DNA of 64,000 bases from Methyloligella halotolerans. Its GTDB lineage: Bacteria > Pseudomonadota > Alphaproteobacteria > Rhizobiales > Methyloligellaceae. The notes beneath the pieces are model-generated. The model was not told the DNA's origin, ran no database searches, and was given only the letters and a program-made list of their open reading frames with translations. The stretch covers positions 124,001-188,000 of the forward strand of contig NZ_MASI01000002.1 in assembly GCF_001708935.1 (NCBI RefSeq), read 5' to 3'. The translations under genes and the position numbers were made by a program. Shown one piece after another: positions 27,067 through 36,328 of this stretch (positions are counted from its first letter, which is position 1; the number at the start of each line of letters is the position of its first letter).

Positions 27067-27702
27067 ATGACGGCGAAAGATACATCCCGCCCTAAGGCGC
27101 TCCATGCGGGCGACCGGCTGGTGGTGGCCAGCCACAATATCGGCAAGGTCTGGGAGATGGCGGAGCTGCTCGCGCCCTACGGTATCGAGACGCTCGCAGC
27201 CGCCGAGCTGAACCTTCCGGAGCCGGAAGAGACCGGACAGACCTTCATCGAGAACGCGGAGCTGAAGGCGCGCTCTGCTGCCGCAGGCGCAGGCCTGCCT
27301 GCGCTCGCCGACGATTCCGGGCTCGAGGTAGCGGCCTTGGACGGCGCGCCGGGACTATTCTCGGCGCGCTGGGGCGGGGAGAAGCGGGATTTCAATCTCG
27401 CAATGGAAAAGGTGCATGCCGCGCTTGAGGAGGTCGGGTCGGACGACCGCACGGCCAATTTCACCTGCGCGCTGACTCTCGCCTGGCCCGACGGAACGGT
27501 GCGCAGCTTCGAGGGCAAGGTGTTTGGAAAGATCGTCTGGCCGCCGCGGGGCGACCAGGGCTTCGGCTACGATCCCATCTTCGTCGCCGACGGCATGGAG
27601 CAGACCTTCGGCGAAATCGACCAGGACGAAAAGCACGCCATGTCCCACCGGGCGGCGGCGTTCAAGCAGATGATGGATGCGCTCTATAACAGCGATGCGT
27701 GA
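27067..27702 (+). CDS. rdgB: RdgB/HAM1-type dITP/XTP pyrophosphatase
   Basis: 211 aa from ATG 27067; a TTG at 27055 overlapping the rph stop is an alternative. Family blocks: [49 protein letters not shown], and [10 protein letters not shown]-like [15 protein letters not shown] with [19 protein letters not shown]. Hydrolyses non-canonical purine nucleotides (dITP, XTP). Ends 8 nt inside hemW. Confidence 0.94.
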   Translation: MTAKDTSRPKALHAGDRLVVASHNIGKVWEMAELLAPYGIETLAAAELNLPEPEETGQTFIENAELKARSAAAGAGLPALADDSGLEVAALDGAPGLFSARWGGEKRDFNLAMEKVHAALEEVGSDDRTANFTCALTLAWPDGTVRSFEGKVFGKIVWPPRGDQGFGYDPIFVADGMEQTFGEIDQDEKHAMSHRAAAFKQMMDALYNSDA

Positions 27703-28879
27703 GGCGGCGACGCCCGGCACGGGCGCCGCGGACGAGCCGTTCGGGCTCTACGTCCATTGGCCGTTCTGCCTCGCCAAGTGCCCCTATTGCGATTTCAACT
27801 CCCACGTCCGCCATGGCGGCGTCGATCAGGCGCGCTTTCTCGACGCGTATTTGAAGGAGATGCACTGGTTCGCCGAACATTCCGCCAGGCGCCCCATCTC
27901 AAGTGTGTTCTTCGGGGGCGGCACCCCCTCCCTCATGGAGCCGTCTACGGTCGAAGCGATCCTTGCAGAAGCCGGACGGCTCTGGGGCTATGGGGATGAT
28001 GTGGAGATCACCCTGGAGGCGAACCCGACCTCGGTCGAAGCGGAACGGTTCGCCGGCTATGCTACGGCGGGAGTGAACCGGCTCTCCATCGGCATTCAGG
28101 CGCTGAACGACGATGATCTCCGCCGTCTCGGCAGGCAGCACACGGCGAAGGAAGCGCTGGCGGCTCTGGATGTCGCAAGAGCCCATTTCCCGCGCATCAG
28201 CTTCGACCTGATCTACGGGCGCGAGGGCCAGTCCATCGCTGCCTGGGAGGCGGAGCTTTCAGAGGCCCTGACCTACGCCGCCGATCACCTTTCGCTCTAC
28301 CAGCTCACAATCGAGCCGGACACGCCGTTCGCTGCGCGCTATGCGGCGGGTAAGCTCAAGCTGCCACCGGGCGAGGAGGCGGAGGAACTTTATCGCGTGA
28401 CCCAGGAGCTTTGCGAAGAGGCAGGGCTTCCGGCCTACGAGGTCTCCAACCACGCGAAGCCCGGCTACGAGTCCCAGCACAATCTCGTCTACTGGCGTGC
28501 TCACGACTATGCGGGCATCGGCCCCGGCGCCCATAGCCGGCTGGCCATCGACGGCACCCGCCAGGCGCTCTCGGCCCTGAAGCTGCCGGAGGGCTGGCGG
28601 GACGCGGTGGATACGAAAGGCAATGGGCTGGAGGCGGCCGAGCTTCTGAGCGACGAAGAGCGGGCCGAGGAATATCTACTCATGGGCTTACGGCTGTCGG
28701 AAGGGATCGATCTCGACCGGCTCTCGGGACTGGATGGACGCCAGCTCGACCGCACACGTCTCGCGCCGCTGATCGCCGAGGGGCTCCTTGCGCTGGATGA
28801 CACCCGCCTCACAGCGACATCCAAAGGCCGGATGCTTCTGGACCGGCTGATCTTCGAGATCGCCGACGCGCGCCTCTGA
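27695..28879 (+). CDS. hemW: HemW, radical SAM heme chaperone
   Basis: 394 aa from ATG 27695, overlapping rdgB; a GTG or ATG at 27677 lies deeper inside rdgB. Radical SAM cluster cysteines C25, C29 and C32 in CLAKCPYC, followed by the HemW-typical [22 protein letters not shown] and [22 protein letters not shown] blocks, and the C-terminal HemN-like domain. Retains the extra Cys of HemW rather than coproporphyrinogen dehydrogenase. Delivers heme to membrane proteins. Confidence 0.92.
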   Translation: MREAATPGTGAADEPFGLYVHWPFCLAKCPYCDFNSHVRHGGVDQARFLDAYLKEMHWFAEHSARRPISSVFFGGGTPSLMEPSTVEAILAEAGRLWGYGDDVEITLEANPTSVEAERFAGYATAGVNRLSIGIQALNDDDLRRLGRQHTAKEALAALDVARAHFPRISFDLIYGREGQSIAAWEAELSEALTYAADHLSLYQLTIEPDTPFAARYAAGKLKLPPGEEAEELYRVTQELCEEAGLPAYEVSNHAKPGYESQHNLVYWRAHDYAGIGPGAHSRLAIDGTRQALSALKLPEGWRDAVDTKGNGLEAAELLSDEERAEEYLLMGLRLSEGIDLDRLSGLDGRQLDRTRLAPLIAEGLLALDDTRLTATSKGRMLLDRLIFEIADARL

Positions 28880-28883
28880 AAGA

Positions 28884-28907
28884 GCCGAGCGCCGCCTAGT
28901 GCTCGGC
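28884..28907. terminator. Hairpin between convergent hemW and the LpoA-like gene
   Basis: GCCGAGC (28884-28890) and GCTCGGC (28901-28907) form a 7-bp stem with a 10-nt loop in the tail-to-tail gap. It covers the stop codon of the LpoA-like gene. No T-run on either side, so use as a bidirectional terminator is uncertain. Confidence 0.4.
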
Positions 28908-30127
28908 GTAGGACCGGCCGTATGACCCGGCGCGGGACGAGAAACTGCGCGGCGCCTGATCGATGACACGCGGACCCGAGGGCTGGACCTCCAGAATCGC
29001 GAGGCCGCGTTCTGCCGTGCCGTCGGGCAGAAGGCGGAACAGCCCGTCCACCCCGGCGAAGCCCGTGGACCGAGTAAGCTGGTTCGGCGTGTAGCGATCG
29101 CCCGGCGGATTGTTCGAGAGCGAGACGGCAAGACTCACCGCATCGTAGGACAGGCTCGCCAGCCGCGGCGGCTCACTGCCATAGGTGGATTTGTAGCGTT
29201 GGGCAAAACGGTTCCAGCCGCTGGGATCGGGCGCGGATACCAGCCGCCAACGAGCGCGCTATTGCTGCCGATACCGGGAGCGTTCCACAGGCCTGTGCCG
29301 AGAAGCTGGGTCTTGCCGCCGGCAATGCCGTTGGAGGCGAGAAGCGGGCCGATGGCGCGTAGCTCGTCGGGACCGGCGGGCAGGAAGAGCGCGTCGACCT
29401 GCTGACCGGACTTCACAGCACCGGCGACCCGGCCGACGGGCCCGCTCAAATTCGCGCCGCCGCCTGTCGGATAGGTGGCGCGGACCACCGTCCTCCCCCC
29501 GGCGGACGCGACCGCCTTGGCGAATTCGCGTTCGGCGATGGTGCCGTAGGCGCTCTCCGGGATCAGTACGGCAAAGTTCTTCTTGCCCCGGCTTAAGGCA
29601 TAGGACGCGATGCGGCCGACATCGGCCCCGGCCAGGAAGCTCATGAGATAGACGTTGTTGCCGGCGACGTTGCGGTCGCTGGAGAAGGCGATGACCGGAA
29701 TGCCCGACCGTCCGGCGACGGGCGCCACGGCGCGGACCTCGTCGGCGAAGAGCGGACCGATGATCAGCTCGGCCTTCTCGGAGACGGCGCTCTCGGCCGC
29801 TTCGGCCGCTCCTTGCGGCGTGCCCTTGGTGTCCTTGGGGACGAGGGTGACGTTGGGATTGTTGAATTCGAACAGGGCGAGTTCGCCCGCCTGCCTCAGG
29901 GCCTGAGCGATCTGGGGCGCATCGCCGGAGCCGGACAGCGGCAGGAGCAGCGCAACCTTCACACCGCCGGAGCCGGTGGGCGCGAGGCCGCCATCGCCTT
30001 CGGAGTATCCCCCGCCCCCTCCGCCGGGGCCACCGGTGCAGGCGGCAACGAGGAGCGCGACGAAGATCGCACCCAGGAGGGCCCGCGCCGCGCTCATAAG
30101 CGCGCACAGTTTTTCGACTGACCGCAT
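28896..30127 (-). CDS. LpoA/YraM-like penicillin-binding protein activator lipoprotein (frameshifted)
   Basis: About 410 aa when restored. From ATG 30127 the N-terminus is a lipoprotein signal (ALLGAIFVALLVAACTGG, lipidated Cys in LVAAC) followed by a Gly-rich linker and a type I periplasmic-binding fold: VKVALLLPLSGSGDA, LIIGPLFADEVRAVAP, IPVIAFSSDRNVAG. Near 29234 one C (+ strand) is missing, so ALVGGWYP continues in the -1 frame to the stop at 28896 (VSLAVSLSNNPPGDR ... RSYAEH). Proteins of this type stimulate peptidoglycan synthases. Position divergent to rsmI-yraN is the conserved one. Confidence 0.85.
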
Positions 30128-30286
30128 CGGCCTCAGAACTCGCTTTCCCTGCGTTCGGCCAGGTTTCTTTGAGGATTGGTTTGGCCGATTTGCGGCAATT
30201 ATAGCATGGGCCGGGCCCACGGCCAGGGAACGGCCATTTTCGCCCACTGCGCGCACGCCGCAGGGTTTTCGCTGTAAGGTCTGGCT

Positions 30287-31228
30287 ATGAGCACCCAAAG
30301 CGAAACGCCGGAAGACGGCAACGCAACGGCGCTGCGCGGCAGCGTCGCGCGCATGCTGGACGATCTGGCGGCGAAACCTCTTGAACCCGGTCTAAGCCTG
30401 GTGGCCACGCCGATCGGCAATCTCGGCGACATCTCATTACGGGCGCTGGACTGCCTTGCGCGGGCCGATGTGGTGGCGTGCGAGGACACGCGCCATAGCG
30501 GACGCCTGCTGGCCCATTACGGGCTGAAGGCGCGGCTCCTGCCCTACCACGAGCACAACGCGGCGAACGCCCGGCCGAAGATCCTTGCAGCCTTGCGGGA
30601 GGGTGCCGTCGTTGCGTTGATTTCCGATGCGGGCACGCCGCTGATCTCCGATCCCGGCTACAAGCTGGTGCGGGAGGCTTTGGCCGAAGGCATCGCCGTC
30701 ACCGCCATTCCCGGCGCCTCGGCGAGCCTGGCAGGTCTCAGCGTCTCCGGTCTGCCGTCGGACAGCTTCTTCTTCGCAGGCTTCCTGCCGCCGAAATCGG
30801 CGGCGCGGAAGACACGGCTGAAAGAGGTCGCCGGGGTTCCGGCCACGCTGATCTTCTACGAGACCGGGGCCCGGCTGGCCGCCGCCCTGCCCGACATGGC
30901 CGAGGTTCTGGGCGGTCGCGATGCGGCGGTCGCCAAGGAGCTGACGAAGCTGCACGAGCAGGTGGCCCGCGGCACGCTTTCCGAGTTGGCCGGAGAGTTC
31001 GCCGGGGACGAACCGCCAAAGGGCGAGTTCGTGGTCATGGTGGCTCCGCCGAGCCCGGATCAGACGGAAGCCAGCGACGATGAGATCGCCGCCGCACTGG
31101 AGGACGCGCTTGCGACAGAGAGCCTTCGCGACGCAGTGCAGGCGGTGACCGACGCATTCGGCGTCAAGCGGAAGCGGGTCTACCGGCTCGGCCTGGCGCT
31201 CCAGCAGGAGAAGGACGGCGGGCGTTGA
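30287..31228 (+). CDS. rsmI: 16S rRNA 2'-O-ribose C1402 methyltransferase RsmI
   Basis: 313 aa. Tetrapyrrole-methylase fold: SLVATPIGNLGDISLRAL, CEDTRHSGRLLAHYG, ISDAGTPLISDPGYKLVREA, GLPSDSFFFAGFLPPK, and FYETGARLAAALPD. Methylates C1402 of 16S rRNA with S-adenosylmethionine. A short N-terminal extension of about 20 residues precedes the domain. Its stop overlaps the TTG start of yraN; divergent from the LpoA-like gene across 160 bp. Confidence 0.95.
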   Translation: MSTQSETPEDGNATALRGSVARMLDDLAAKPLEPGLSLVATPIGNLGDISLRALDCLARADVVACEDTRHSGRLLAHYGLKARLLPYHEHNAANARPKILAALREGAVVALISDAGTPLISDPGYKLVREALAEGIAVTAIPGASASLAGLSVSGLPSDSFFFAGFLPPKSAARKTRLKEVAGVPATLIFYETGARLAAALPDMAEVLGGRDAAVAKELTKLHEQVARGTLSELAGEFAGDEPPKGEFVVMVAPPSPDQTEASDDEIAAALEDALATESLRDAVQAVTDAFGVKRKRVYRLGLALQQEKDGGR

Positions 31229-31581
31229 GCGAGGCCCGGGTCAAGGCCTATCGCCGGGGCGTCTTCGCCGAGACCCTCGTCGCGCTGTGGCTTCGGCTGA
31301 AGGGCAACCGCATTGTCGCCCGGCGCTACAAGACCCCTGTCGGGGAGATCGACCTCGTAGCCCTGAAGGGCAATCGTCTCAGCTTCATCGAGGTGAAGCG
31401 CCGAAGCTCCATGGAAGCTGCCGCCTGGACCGTGCCGACCCGGCAACGGCGGCGGATCATCCGCGCGGCGCAGTACTGGCTTGCCGGCAATCCCCGCTTC
31501 GCCGGCCACGACATCCGCTTCGACGTCGTGCTGACCGCGCCCCTCAGCTTCCCGACCCTGATCGAGAACGCGTTTTCCTGA
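31225..31581 (+). CDS. YraN/UPF0102 family protein
   Basis: 118 aa, starts at a TTG that overlaps the rsmI stop (TTGA). Core motif [21 protein letters not shown] carries the D/E-x-K pattern of the restriction-endonuclease-like fold, followed by [18 protein letters not shown]. Predicted Holliday-junction-resolvase-like nuclease, role unproven. The rsmI-yraN-gshB order is conserved in alphaproteobacteria. Confidence 0.9.
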   Translation: MSEARVKAYRRGVFAETLVALWLRLKGNRIVARRYKTPVGEIDLVALKGNRLSFIEVKRRSSMEAAAWTVPTRQRRRIIRAAQYWLAGNPRFAGHDIRFDVVLTAPLSFPTLIENAFS

Positions 31582-31663
31582 GTGGCGGATTGGGCCTTTG
31601 GAGGCAGCCACGAAGCGATTATATGGGGCGGACGCATTCCTGCACGCTTCCCAAGGACTTCTC

Positions 31664-32611
31664 ATGGCGCTCAAAGTTGCATTCCAGATGGACCCTATTC
31701 AGGGGATCGACATCAAGGGCGATTCCAGCTTCGCCCTGCTGCTGGAGGCGCAAGAGCGCGGCCACGAGATCTTCTACTACACCCCGGGCAATCTTGCCCT
31801 GAAGGACGGGCGGATCGTCGCCAGGGGCGAGACCCTGAAGGTCGACGACACGCCGGGCGCCCACTTCCACCTGTCGGATCCGCGCGTCGAAGACCTCGGC
31901 GATCTGGATGTCGTGCTGCTGCGCCAGGATCCACCCTTCGACATGGCGTATCTGACGACGACGCACCTCTTGGAGCGCATCCAGGGCAAGACCCTGGTGG
32001 TGAACGATCCGGCGTGGATCCGGAACTCGCCGGAGAAGATCTTCGTCCTCGACTATCTCGACCTGATGCCGCCGACGCTGATCACCCGGTCGATCGACGA
32101 CGTGAAGGCGTTCCGGGAAGAGCATAAGGACATCATCATCAAGCCGCTGTTCGGCAATGGCGGAGCGGCGGTGTTCCGCATCTCGCCCGGCGACACGAAC
32201 CTGAATGCGCTGGTGGAGCTGTTCGGCATCGTGTTCAAGGAGCCGATGATGGTGCAGCGCTACGAGCCTGCCGTGCGCAAGGGCGACAAGCGCATCATCC
32301 TGGTGGATGGCGAGTTCGCCGGCGCCCTGAACCGCGTTCCCGCCGAAGACGAGACCCGCTCCAACATGCATGTGGGCGGTACACCCCATCTGTCGGAGCT
32401 GACGGAGCGGGAGAAGGAAATCTGTGAGCGCCTCGGGCCGGAGCTGAAGCGCCGTGGCCTGATCTTCGTCGGGATCGACGTGATCGGCGACTACATTACC
32501 GAGATCAACGTCACCTCCCCCACCGGCATCCGGGAGATCAAGCGCTTCGGCGGCGGCGATATCGCGGTGATGATCTGGGACGCCATCGCGCGGAAGGTGG
32601 CGGAGCGCTAG
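31664..32611 (+). CDS. gshB: Glutathione synthetase
   Basis: 315 aa from ATG 31664 ([20 protein letters not shown]); an in-frame upstream start at 31598 lacks family support. ATP-grasp enzyme with [47 protein letters not shown] and [13 protein letters not shown]. Adds glycine to gamma-glutamylcysteine. Relevant to the Blh enzyme in this window, which uses glutathione persulfide. The 3' end overlaps the convergent 2TM gene by 4 nt. Confidence 0.95.
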   Translation: MALKVAFQMDPIQGIDIKGDSSFALLLEAQERGHEIFYYTPGNLALKDGRIVARGETLKVDDTPGAHFHLSDPRVEDLGDLDVVLLRQDPPFDMAYLTTTHLLERIQGKTLVVNDPAWIRNSPEKIFVLDYLDLMPPTLITRSIDDVKAFREEHKDIIIKPLFGNGGAAVFRISPGDTNLNALVELFGIVFKEPMMVQRYEPAVRKGDKRIILVDGEFAGALNRVPAEDETRSNMHVGGTPHLSELTEREKEICERLGPELKRRGLIFVGIDVIGDYITEINVTSPTGIREIKRFGGGDIAVMIWDAIARKVAER

Positions 32612-32844
32612 CTCTTCCTTGCCGGCTTCTTCGCTGTCTTCTTCCCGGCCGACTCGTCCTCTCTGGCGCGCCGGTAGGCGACGATGCCGTGGGCGATCAC
32701 GCCGACGCCCCATCCGGCGATTACCCAGGGAAACCACAGGTGGTCCGGATTGCGGACGAGGTTCAGAACGGCCAAGCCCGTGACCACCACCAGGAAAACG
32801 CCGAGGTGGATGAAAAAACCGCGCAGGCGGGGATTTTCCGGCAT
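32608..32844 (-). CDS. 2TM-domain small membrane protein
   Basis: 78 aa. Two hydrophobic segments ([19 protein letters not shown] and [23 protein letters not shown]) with the pattern FxxHxxxF ... PWxxxWGxGVxxH of the Pfam 2TM domain, then a basic tail [11 protein letters not shown]. Function unknown. Convergent with gshB. Confidence 0.75.
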   Translation of the reverse strand: MPENPRLRGFFIHLGVFLVVVTGLAVLNLVRNPDHLWFPWVIAGWGVGVIAHGIVAYRRAREDESAGKKTAKKPARKS

Positions 32845-32870
32845 ATAGAGTCTCCTTCGAGGGTCCGGCT

Positions 32871-33314
32871 ATGGCGCCCCGGACAGTAGCAGTAAATCGT
32901 GTGCGCCTTCAGGGATCGACGTTCATAGAAGAGATCAAGGTCTACGAGGCCTCCGGCCTTCTGATTGCGGCGATCGGCGTGGTCATCGCAAGCCTGCCCC
33001 GGCTCTTCACGCAATGGCGTACCGACCGACCGGCGGCTTACCGCACGGCGGCCATCCTCCTCCTTTTCGTCGGCTATATGGGGCTCGGCGGCTATCTGCT
33101 GATCACCTCGTTTCCCGGTTTCTCCGCCAGGCCGATCAAGCTCTTGGGCTTTGCCGGCACCGCCATCGGCTGGATCGTCTATGGCGCGCTGATGGTGCTC
33201 GAGCAGATCGAGAACGACGCCGGGCTGCCGCGCTGGATCACGCAATTCGGCTGGACGGATCTTGGCGCGCTGATCCTGCTGGGAGCCGGTCTGTTCGCGC
33301 TTCACGGGTTCTAG
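32871..33314 (+). CDS. Small membrane protein, tandem paralogue 1 of 3
   Basis: 147 aa as drawn from ATG 32871; a GTG at 32901 is another possible start. About four hydrophobic segments. Shares a loose pattern with the two genes that follow: a first helix, then QWRTDRP, then a helix pair, then a helix with IGWIVYGALMVLEQ. No known family recognised. It is the most diverged of the three. Confidence 0.65.
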   Translation: MAPRTVAVNRVRLQGSTFIEEIKVYEASGLLIAAIGVVIASLPRLFTQWRTDRPAAYRTAAILLLFVGYMGLGGYLLITSFPGFSARPIKLLGFAGTAIGWIVYGALMVLEQIENDAGLPRWITQFGWTDLGALILLGAGLFALHGF

Positions 33315-33400
33315 AGGCAAACGAGACACGGACCGGTTGCGCGCATCACGGCTTGCGCGCAAGAATGCTTCGCGGGACCTTGCTGTTTGGGGGCGTCGGG

Positions 33401-33781
33401 ATGTTCGAATGGCTTGTGGCGGCGTGCGTCGTCGGCGTGCTGCTGGCCAATATTCCGGCCGCGATACAGCAATTCCGCAACGACCGCGAAGGCGCCATCA
33501 AGACCTACAAGCTGATTGGCCTCTATCTTCTCTACATGGCCATCGGCGTCGGGATGTTCGTCGGATTTTTCGCCTCTGAAGGGACCAAGGGCCCGCGAGT
33601 GTACCTCGCCTTGGGGGTTATGCTGGCGTGGATCTTCTACGGCATCCTGATCCTCACCCGCCATGTACCCCGCTATCGGGAGATCCCGGGCTGGGTCGCG
33701 CGATTCAGTATCGCCGACATCCTCCTGATCGCTCTCATGCTCGGATGCCTCCTCGCGTATCCGCTCGTGCCGCCGGTGTAG
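33401..33781 (+). CDS. Small membrane protein, tandem paralogue 2 of 3
   Basis: 126 aa from ATG 33401. Four predicted helices; marks shared with the next gene are NIPAxxxQxRxDRxGxIKT, RVYLALGVMLAWIFYGILIL, VPRYREIP and a last helix ADILLIALMLGCLLAY. The upstream 33315-33400 gap has no gene. Ends 2 nt before the next ATG, so the last two paralogues are co-translated. Function unknown. Confidence 0.75.
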   Translation: MFEWLVAACVVGVLLANIPAAIQQFRNDREGAIKTYKLIGLYLLYMAIGVGMFVGFFASEGTKGPRVYLALGVMLAWIFYGILILTRHVPRYREIPGWVARFSIADILLIALMLGCLLAYPLVPPV

Positions 33782-33783
33782 CC

Positions 33784-34164
33784 ATGTCCGAGCTTGGTAT
33801 CCTGATCGCGGTCCTCGCCGTTCTGATCATCAATATCCCGGCGGTCCTCAAGCAATGGCGGGAGGACCGGCCGGGCTTCATCAAGACGGCCTGGATGCTG
33901 GTGCTCTACATCGCCTATGTGGGGGTCGGCATCTGGCTGTTCCTTGAGGTGCTCGGCCCCGCGGGCAGCGCCAGGACGAGGGTCTACCTCGCCGTCGGGT
34001 TCTCGCTTGCCTGGATCGCCTATGGCGGCCTGCAGCTGCTCCGATACGTGCCGCGGTATCGGGAACCGCCGCAATTTCTCATGAAGCCCGGCGCACTGGA
34101 TGTCGCTCTGCTGGCCACGATCTTCGGATGCATCGTCGGCTATGGGTGGACCCCGGGCCAATAG
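33784..34164 (+). CDS. Small membrane protein, tandem paralogue 3 of 3
   Basis: 126 aa, same length and layout as the previous gene: NIPAVLKQWREDRPGFIKT, RVYLAVGFSLAWIAYGGLQLL, VPRYREPP and a final helix DVALLATIFGCIVGYG. The degree of similarity points to tandem duplication rather than chance. Sits just upstream of comM. No function can be assigned from sequence. Confidence 0.75.
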   Translation: MSELGILIAVLAVLIINIPAVLKQWREDRPGFIKTAWMLVLYIAYVGVGIWLFLEVLGPAGSARTRVYLAVGFSLAWIAYGGLQLLRYVPRYREPPQFLMKPGALDVALLATIFGCIVGYGWTPGQ

Positions 34165-34264
34165 CTGGCGCCTTATCAGGGGGTTAGCTTAAGTTCTCTT
34201 TTTGTTCTTGCTTCGGCAATAGGTTGTAGTAAAGTTTTCGGCACGTTCCGGGTTGGGGGTGCCG

Positions 34265-35184
34265 ATGTTTGCACGGGTCACAACGGTTGCATTCGAGGGG
34301 ATCGAGGCGCGCGCCGTCGATGTCCAGGTCCAGATCGGCTCGGGTCTTCCCGCCTTCACCATCGTCGGCCTGCCCGATAAGGCGGTTGCCGAGAGCCGGG
34401 AGCGGGTGCGCGGGGCGCTGAACGCCATCGGGCTGGCCCTGCCGCCGAAACGGATCACGGTCAACCTCGCGCCTGCCGATCTTCCCAAGGAAGGCAGCCA
34501 TTACGACCTTCCCATTGCGCTGGGGCTGATGGCGGCCGCAGGCGCGGTGGCGCCGGATGCGATCGAAGGCTTCGTGGTGCTGGGTGAGCTGGCGCTGGAC
34601 GGGTCCGTGGCGGCGGTGGCCGGCACATTGCCCGCAGCGATCGGGGCGAATGCCCTCGACAAGGGCCTGATCTGTCCGCGTGCCTGTGGGGCCGAGGCCG
34701 CCTGGGCGGCGGATGACATGGCGATTCTTGCTCCCGGCAACCTCCTGGCCTTGATCAACCACTTCAAGGGTCTGCAATCCTTAGGCCGGCCGGAGCCCGC
34801 CGCGGAAGCGGAGGAGGAGGTCATGCCGGACCTGAAGGACATCAAGGGCCAGGAGAGCGCCAAGCGTGCCCTCGAGGTGGCGGCTGCGGGCGGCCATAAC
34901 CTCCTGATGATCGGACCGCCGGGGTCCGGCAAATCCATGCTGGCGCGGCGGCTACCCTCGATTCTGCCGGCGCTGGAGCCCACGGAGATGCTGGAGGTCA
35001 GCATGATCCGCAGCCTGGCCGGCGATCTGAGTGGCGGCGCCATCGGGCGGGCACGGCCGTTCCGGAGCCCGCATCATTCGGCGAGCATGGCGGCGCTGGT
35101 CGGTGGCGGGACACGGGCACGACCCGGCGAAGCGGCACTGGCCCATCTCGGCGTGCTCTTCCTCGACGAGCTTCCGGAGTTCCA
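34265..35184 (+). pseudogene. comM: comM (YifB-like Mg-chelatase family ATPase), 5' part, split by insertion
   Basis: From ATG 34265 (MFARVTTVAFEGIEARAVDV) through the N-terminal Lon-like domain, Walker A GPPGSGKS and the Walker B segment LFLDELPEFH, where a mobile element begins. ComM is a hexameric helicase that promotes branch migration during natural transformation. The remaining coding sequence, starting in frame at 39602 with the duplicated target and continuing PQVLDALRQPLESG, restores a normal ComM of about 520 aa if the insert is removed. The gene is disrupted here by a real insertion rather than by a base-call error. The 306 residues before the break might still be translated as a truncated protein ending in the element (stop at 35215). 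Confidence 0.93.
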
Positions 35185-35208
35185 CGGCATTATGGAGCAA
35201 ACTCACCA
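35174..35208. repeat. Left flanking duplication and left terminal inverted repeat
   Basis: CCGGAGTTCCA (35174-35184) is repeated at the other side of the insert (39602-39612). The left terminal inverted repeat runs 35186-35208 and contains TTATGGAGCAAACTCACC. It matches the reverse complement of 39581-39603 at 22 of 23 positions. IS1595 elements normally duplicate 8 bp, so part of the 11-bp identity may be chance or part of the repeat end. Confidence 0.9.
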
Positions 35209-35253
35209 AATCTGATATGTACATCCCGATATAGATGATGTTATGCATTCGGC

Positions 35254-35724
35254 ATGAAGGACATTGCCGAATATGACCGCCCGAACACCGTTGCTGGCCT
35301 CGTCTCCAAACACGCCGAGCTGGTAGCCCTGCGGGAGAAGTACAAAGCCGAGATCAAAAAGCTCACGGTGGACATAGACCACTTGGACGCGGCTATCCGG
35401 CTATTCGATCCGAACGCCGACACCTACGCCATAAGGGAGTACGTGACGAAGTATCGGGCGGAGAAGGGTTCGGTGAAGCGCTTCGTGCTGAACACGTTCA
35501 GAGAGGCCTCAGATCCCCTCACGTCCCGCCAGATCACTGAGATGTGGACGGCTGACCGCGGCTTGGTGGCTGATGAGGCGACGCTCACCACGATAAGGAA
35601 GCGCATCGGCGCTTGCATAAAGACGTGCGTGAACCAAGGTCTGATCGAGGAATGCGGCTGGACCGAAGACCACGACGCCAACGGACCCTATAAGCTCTGG
35701 AGACTGAAAAGGGGCGACCGATGA
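35254..35724 (+). CDS. IS1595 cargo: coiled-coil plus helix-turn-helix-like protein
   Basis: 156 aa. Residues about 10-55 are a heptad-like helix ending in VDIDHLDAAIRLFDP, a phrase I recall from many unnamed proteins in rhizobial IS1595 elements. Residues about 65-150 look like a winged helix (RRFVLN-type KRFVLNTFREASDPLTSRQITEMW ... YKLWRL). A DNA-binding accessory or regulator is a reasonable guess. The first gene inside the left end, 46 bp from the inverted repeat; TGA is followed by the convergent 63-aa gene. Confidence 0.8.
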   Translation: MKDIAEYDRPNTVAGLVSKHAELVALREKYKAEIKKLTVDIDHLDAAIRLFDPNADTYAIREYVTKYRAEKGSVKRFVLNTFREASDPLTSRQITEMWTADRGLVADEATLTTIRKRIGACIKTCVNQGLIEECGWTEDHDANGPYKLWRLKRGDR

Positions 35725-35743
35725 AGCCGCCCCTTTCGTCTCG

Positions 35744-35935
35744 CTATGCCGCCGGGAAGTCCGGAGGAAGCTGTGAAGCCGCCGGGATGTGTGGGAACCT
35801 ACGGCCCTTCATCACATCCGCGATACGGCCCTGATTGATCTGAAAATACGACGCGATTCGCGCATAGTTGTATTTCAGACTGCGGGCCAATTTGATCACC
35901 GGAACCATCTCCGGTGTTAGTGGCTGATCGTGCAT
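35744..35935 (-). CDS. IS1595 cargo: small HTH-like protein
   Basis: 63 aa. LARSLKYNYARIASYFQINQGRIADVMKGRRF has the layout of a helix-turn-helix (ARIASYF - INQGRIADVMKG), like small resolvase- or Cro-type domains. Convergent with the 156-aa gene, 19 bp apart. Might regulate the element. No family name given. Confidence 0.65.
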   Translation of the reverse strand: MHDQPLTPEMVPVIKLARSLKYNYARIASYFQINQGRIADVMKGRRFPHIPAASQLPPDFPAA

Positions 35936-36328
35936 ATTTCCCGTCCGATCATACGGATAGCCCTTGAAGCGGGGGCCGGGAAATGCGAATCTAACGGTCT
36001 AGTTGGCTGTTAGAGCGACATTCCCAGCACTCCCGCCCAGCGGGTTGGGTTTATCCGCTGACACCACGGGTCGCATTACAGGTCGGGGCCAACCGATTCT
36101 GTTTTGCGGCCCTTTGCGTTATCGCCAGATGGCGCGGCGCTCGTGACGCCACCCAGCTAGTTCTATCAGCATCGTCGGCTCCCTCTCTACGGCGGCGAAT
36201 CCCGCCAAGATGAAGATCATGGAATCGTCTCCACCACTCGTCAACCCCTATCTGACCGCTTATTGCTTATTGCTTGGTGACCTATCCCTGTGTTAGTCAT
36301 TTGTTCTCCCGCATGGAAGGAGAATGCA
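35936..36328. other. Gene-free region inside the element
   Basis: 393 bp with no convincing gene. It holds an inverted repeat AGCGG-N11-CCGCT (36039-36043, 36055-36059) and a D-arm-like stretch near 36000-36018 that does not fold into a full tRNA. The ribosome binding site for the 299-aa gene (AAGGAGA) is at its right end. Length and structure leave room for promoters or another RNA, but nothing is firm. Confidence 0.4.

Noticed and set aside
28884-28907. Confident bidirectional terminator
   Set aside because: Stem is good but there is no T-run on either strand; kept only as a low-confidence hairpin.
35990-36075. tRNA-like sequence (AGTTGGCTGTTAGAGCGA followed by a GGGTTTATCC stem)
   Set aside because: The D stem has only three pairs, no anticodon stem forms at the right distance, and the acceptor ends do not pair. 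Treated as chance.
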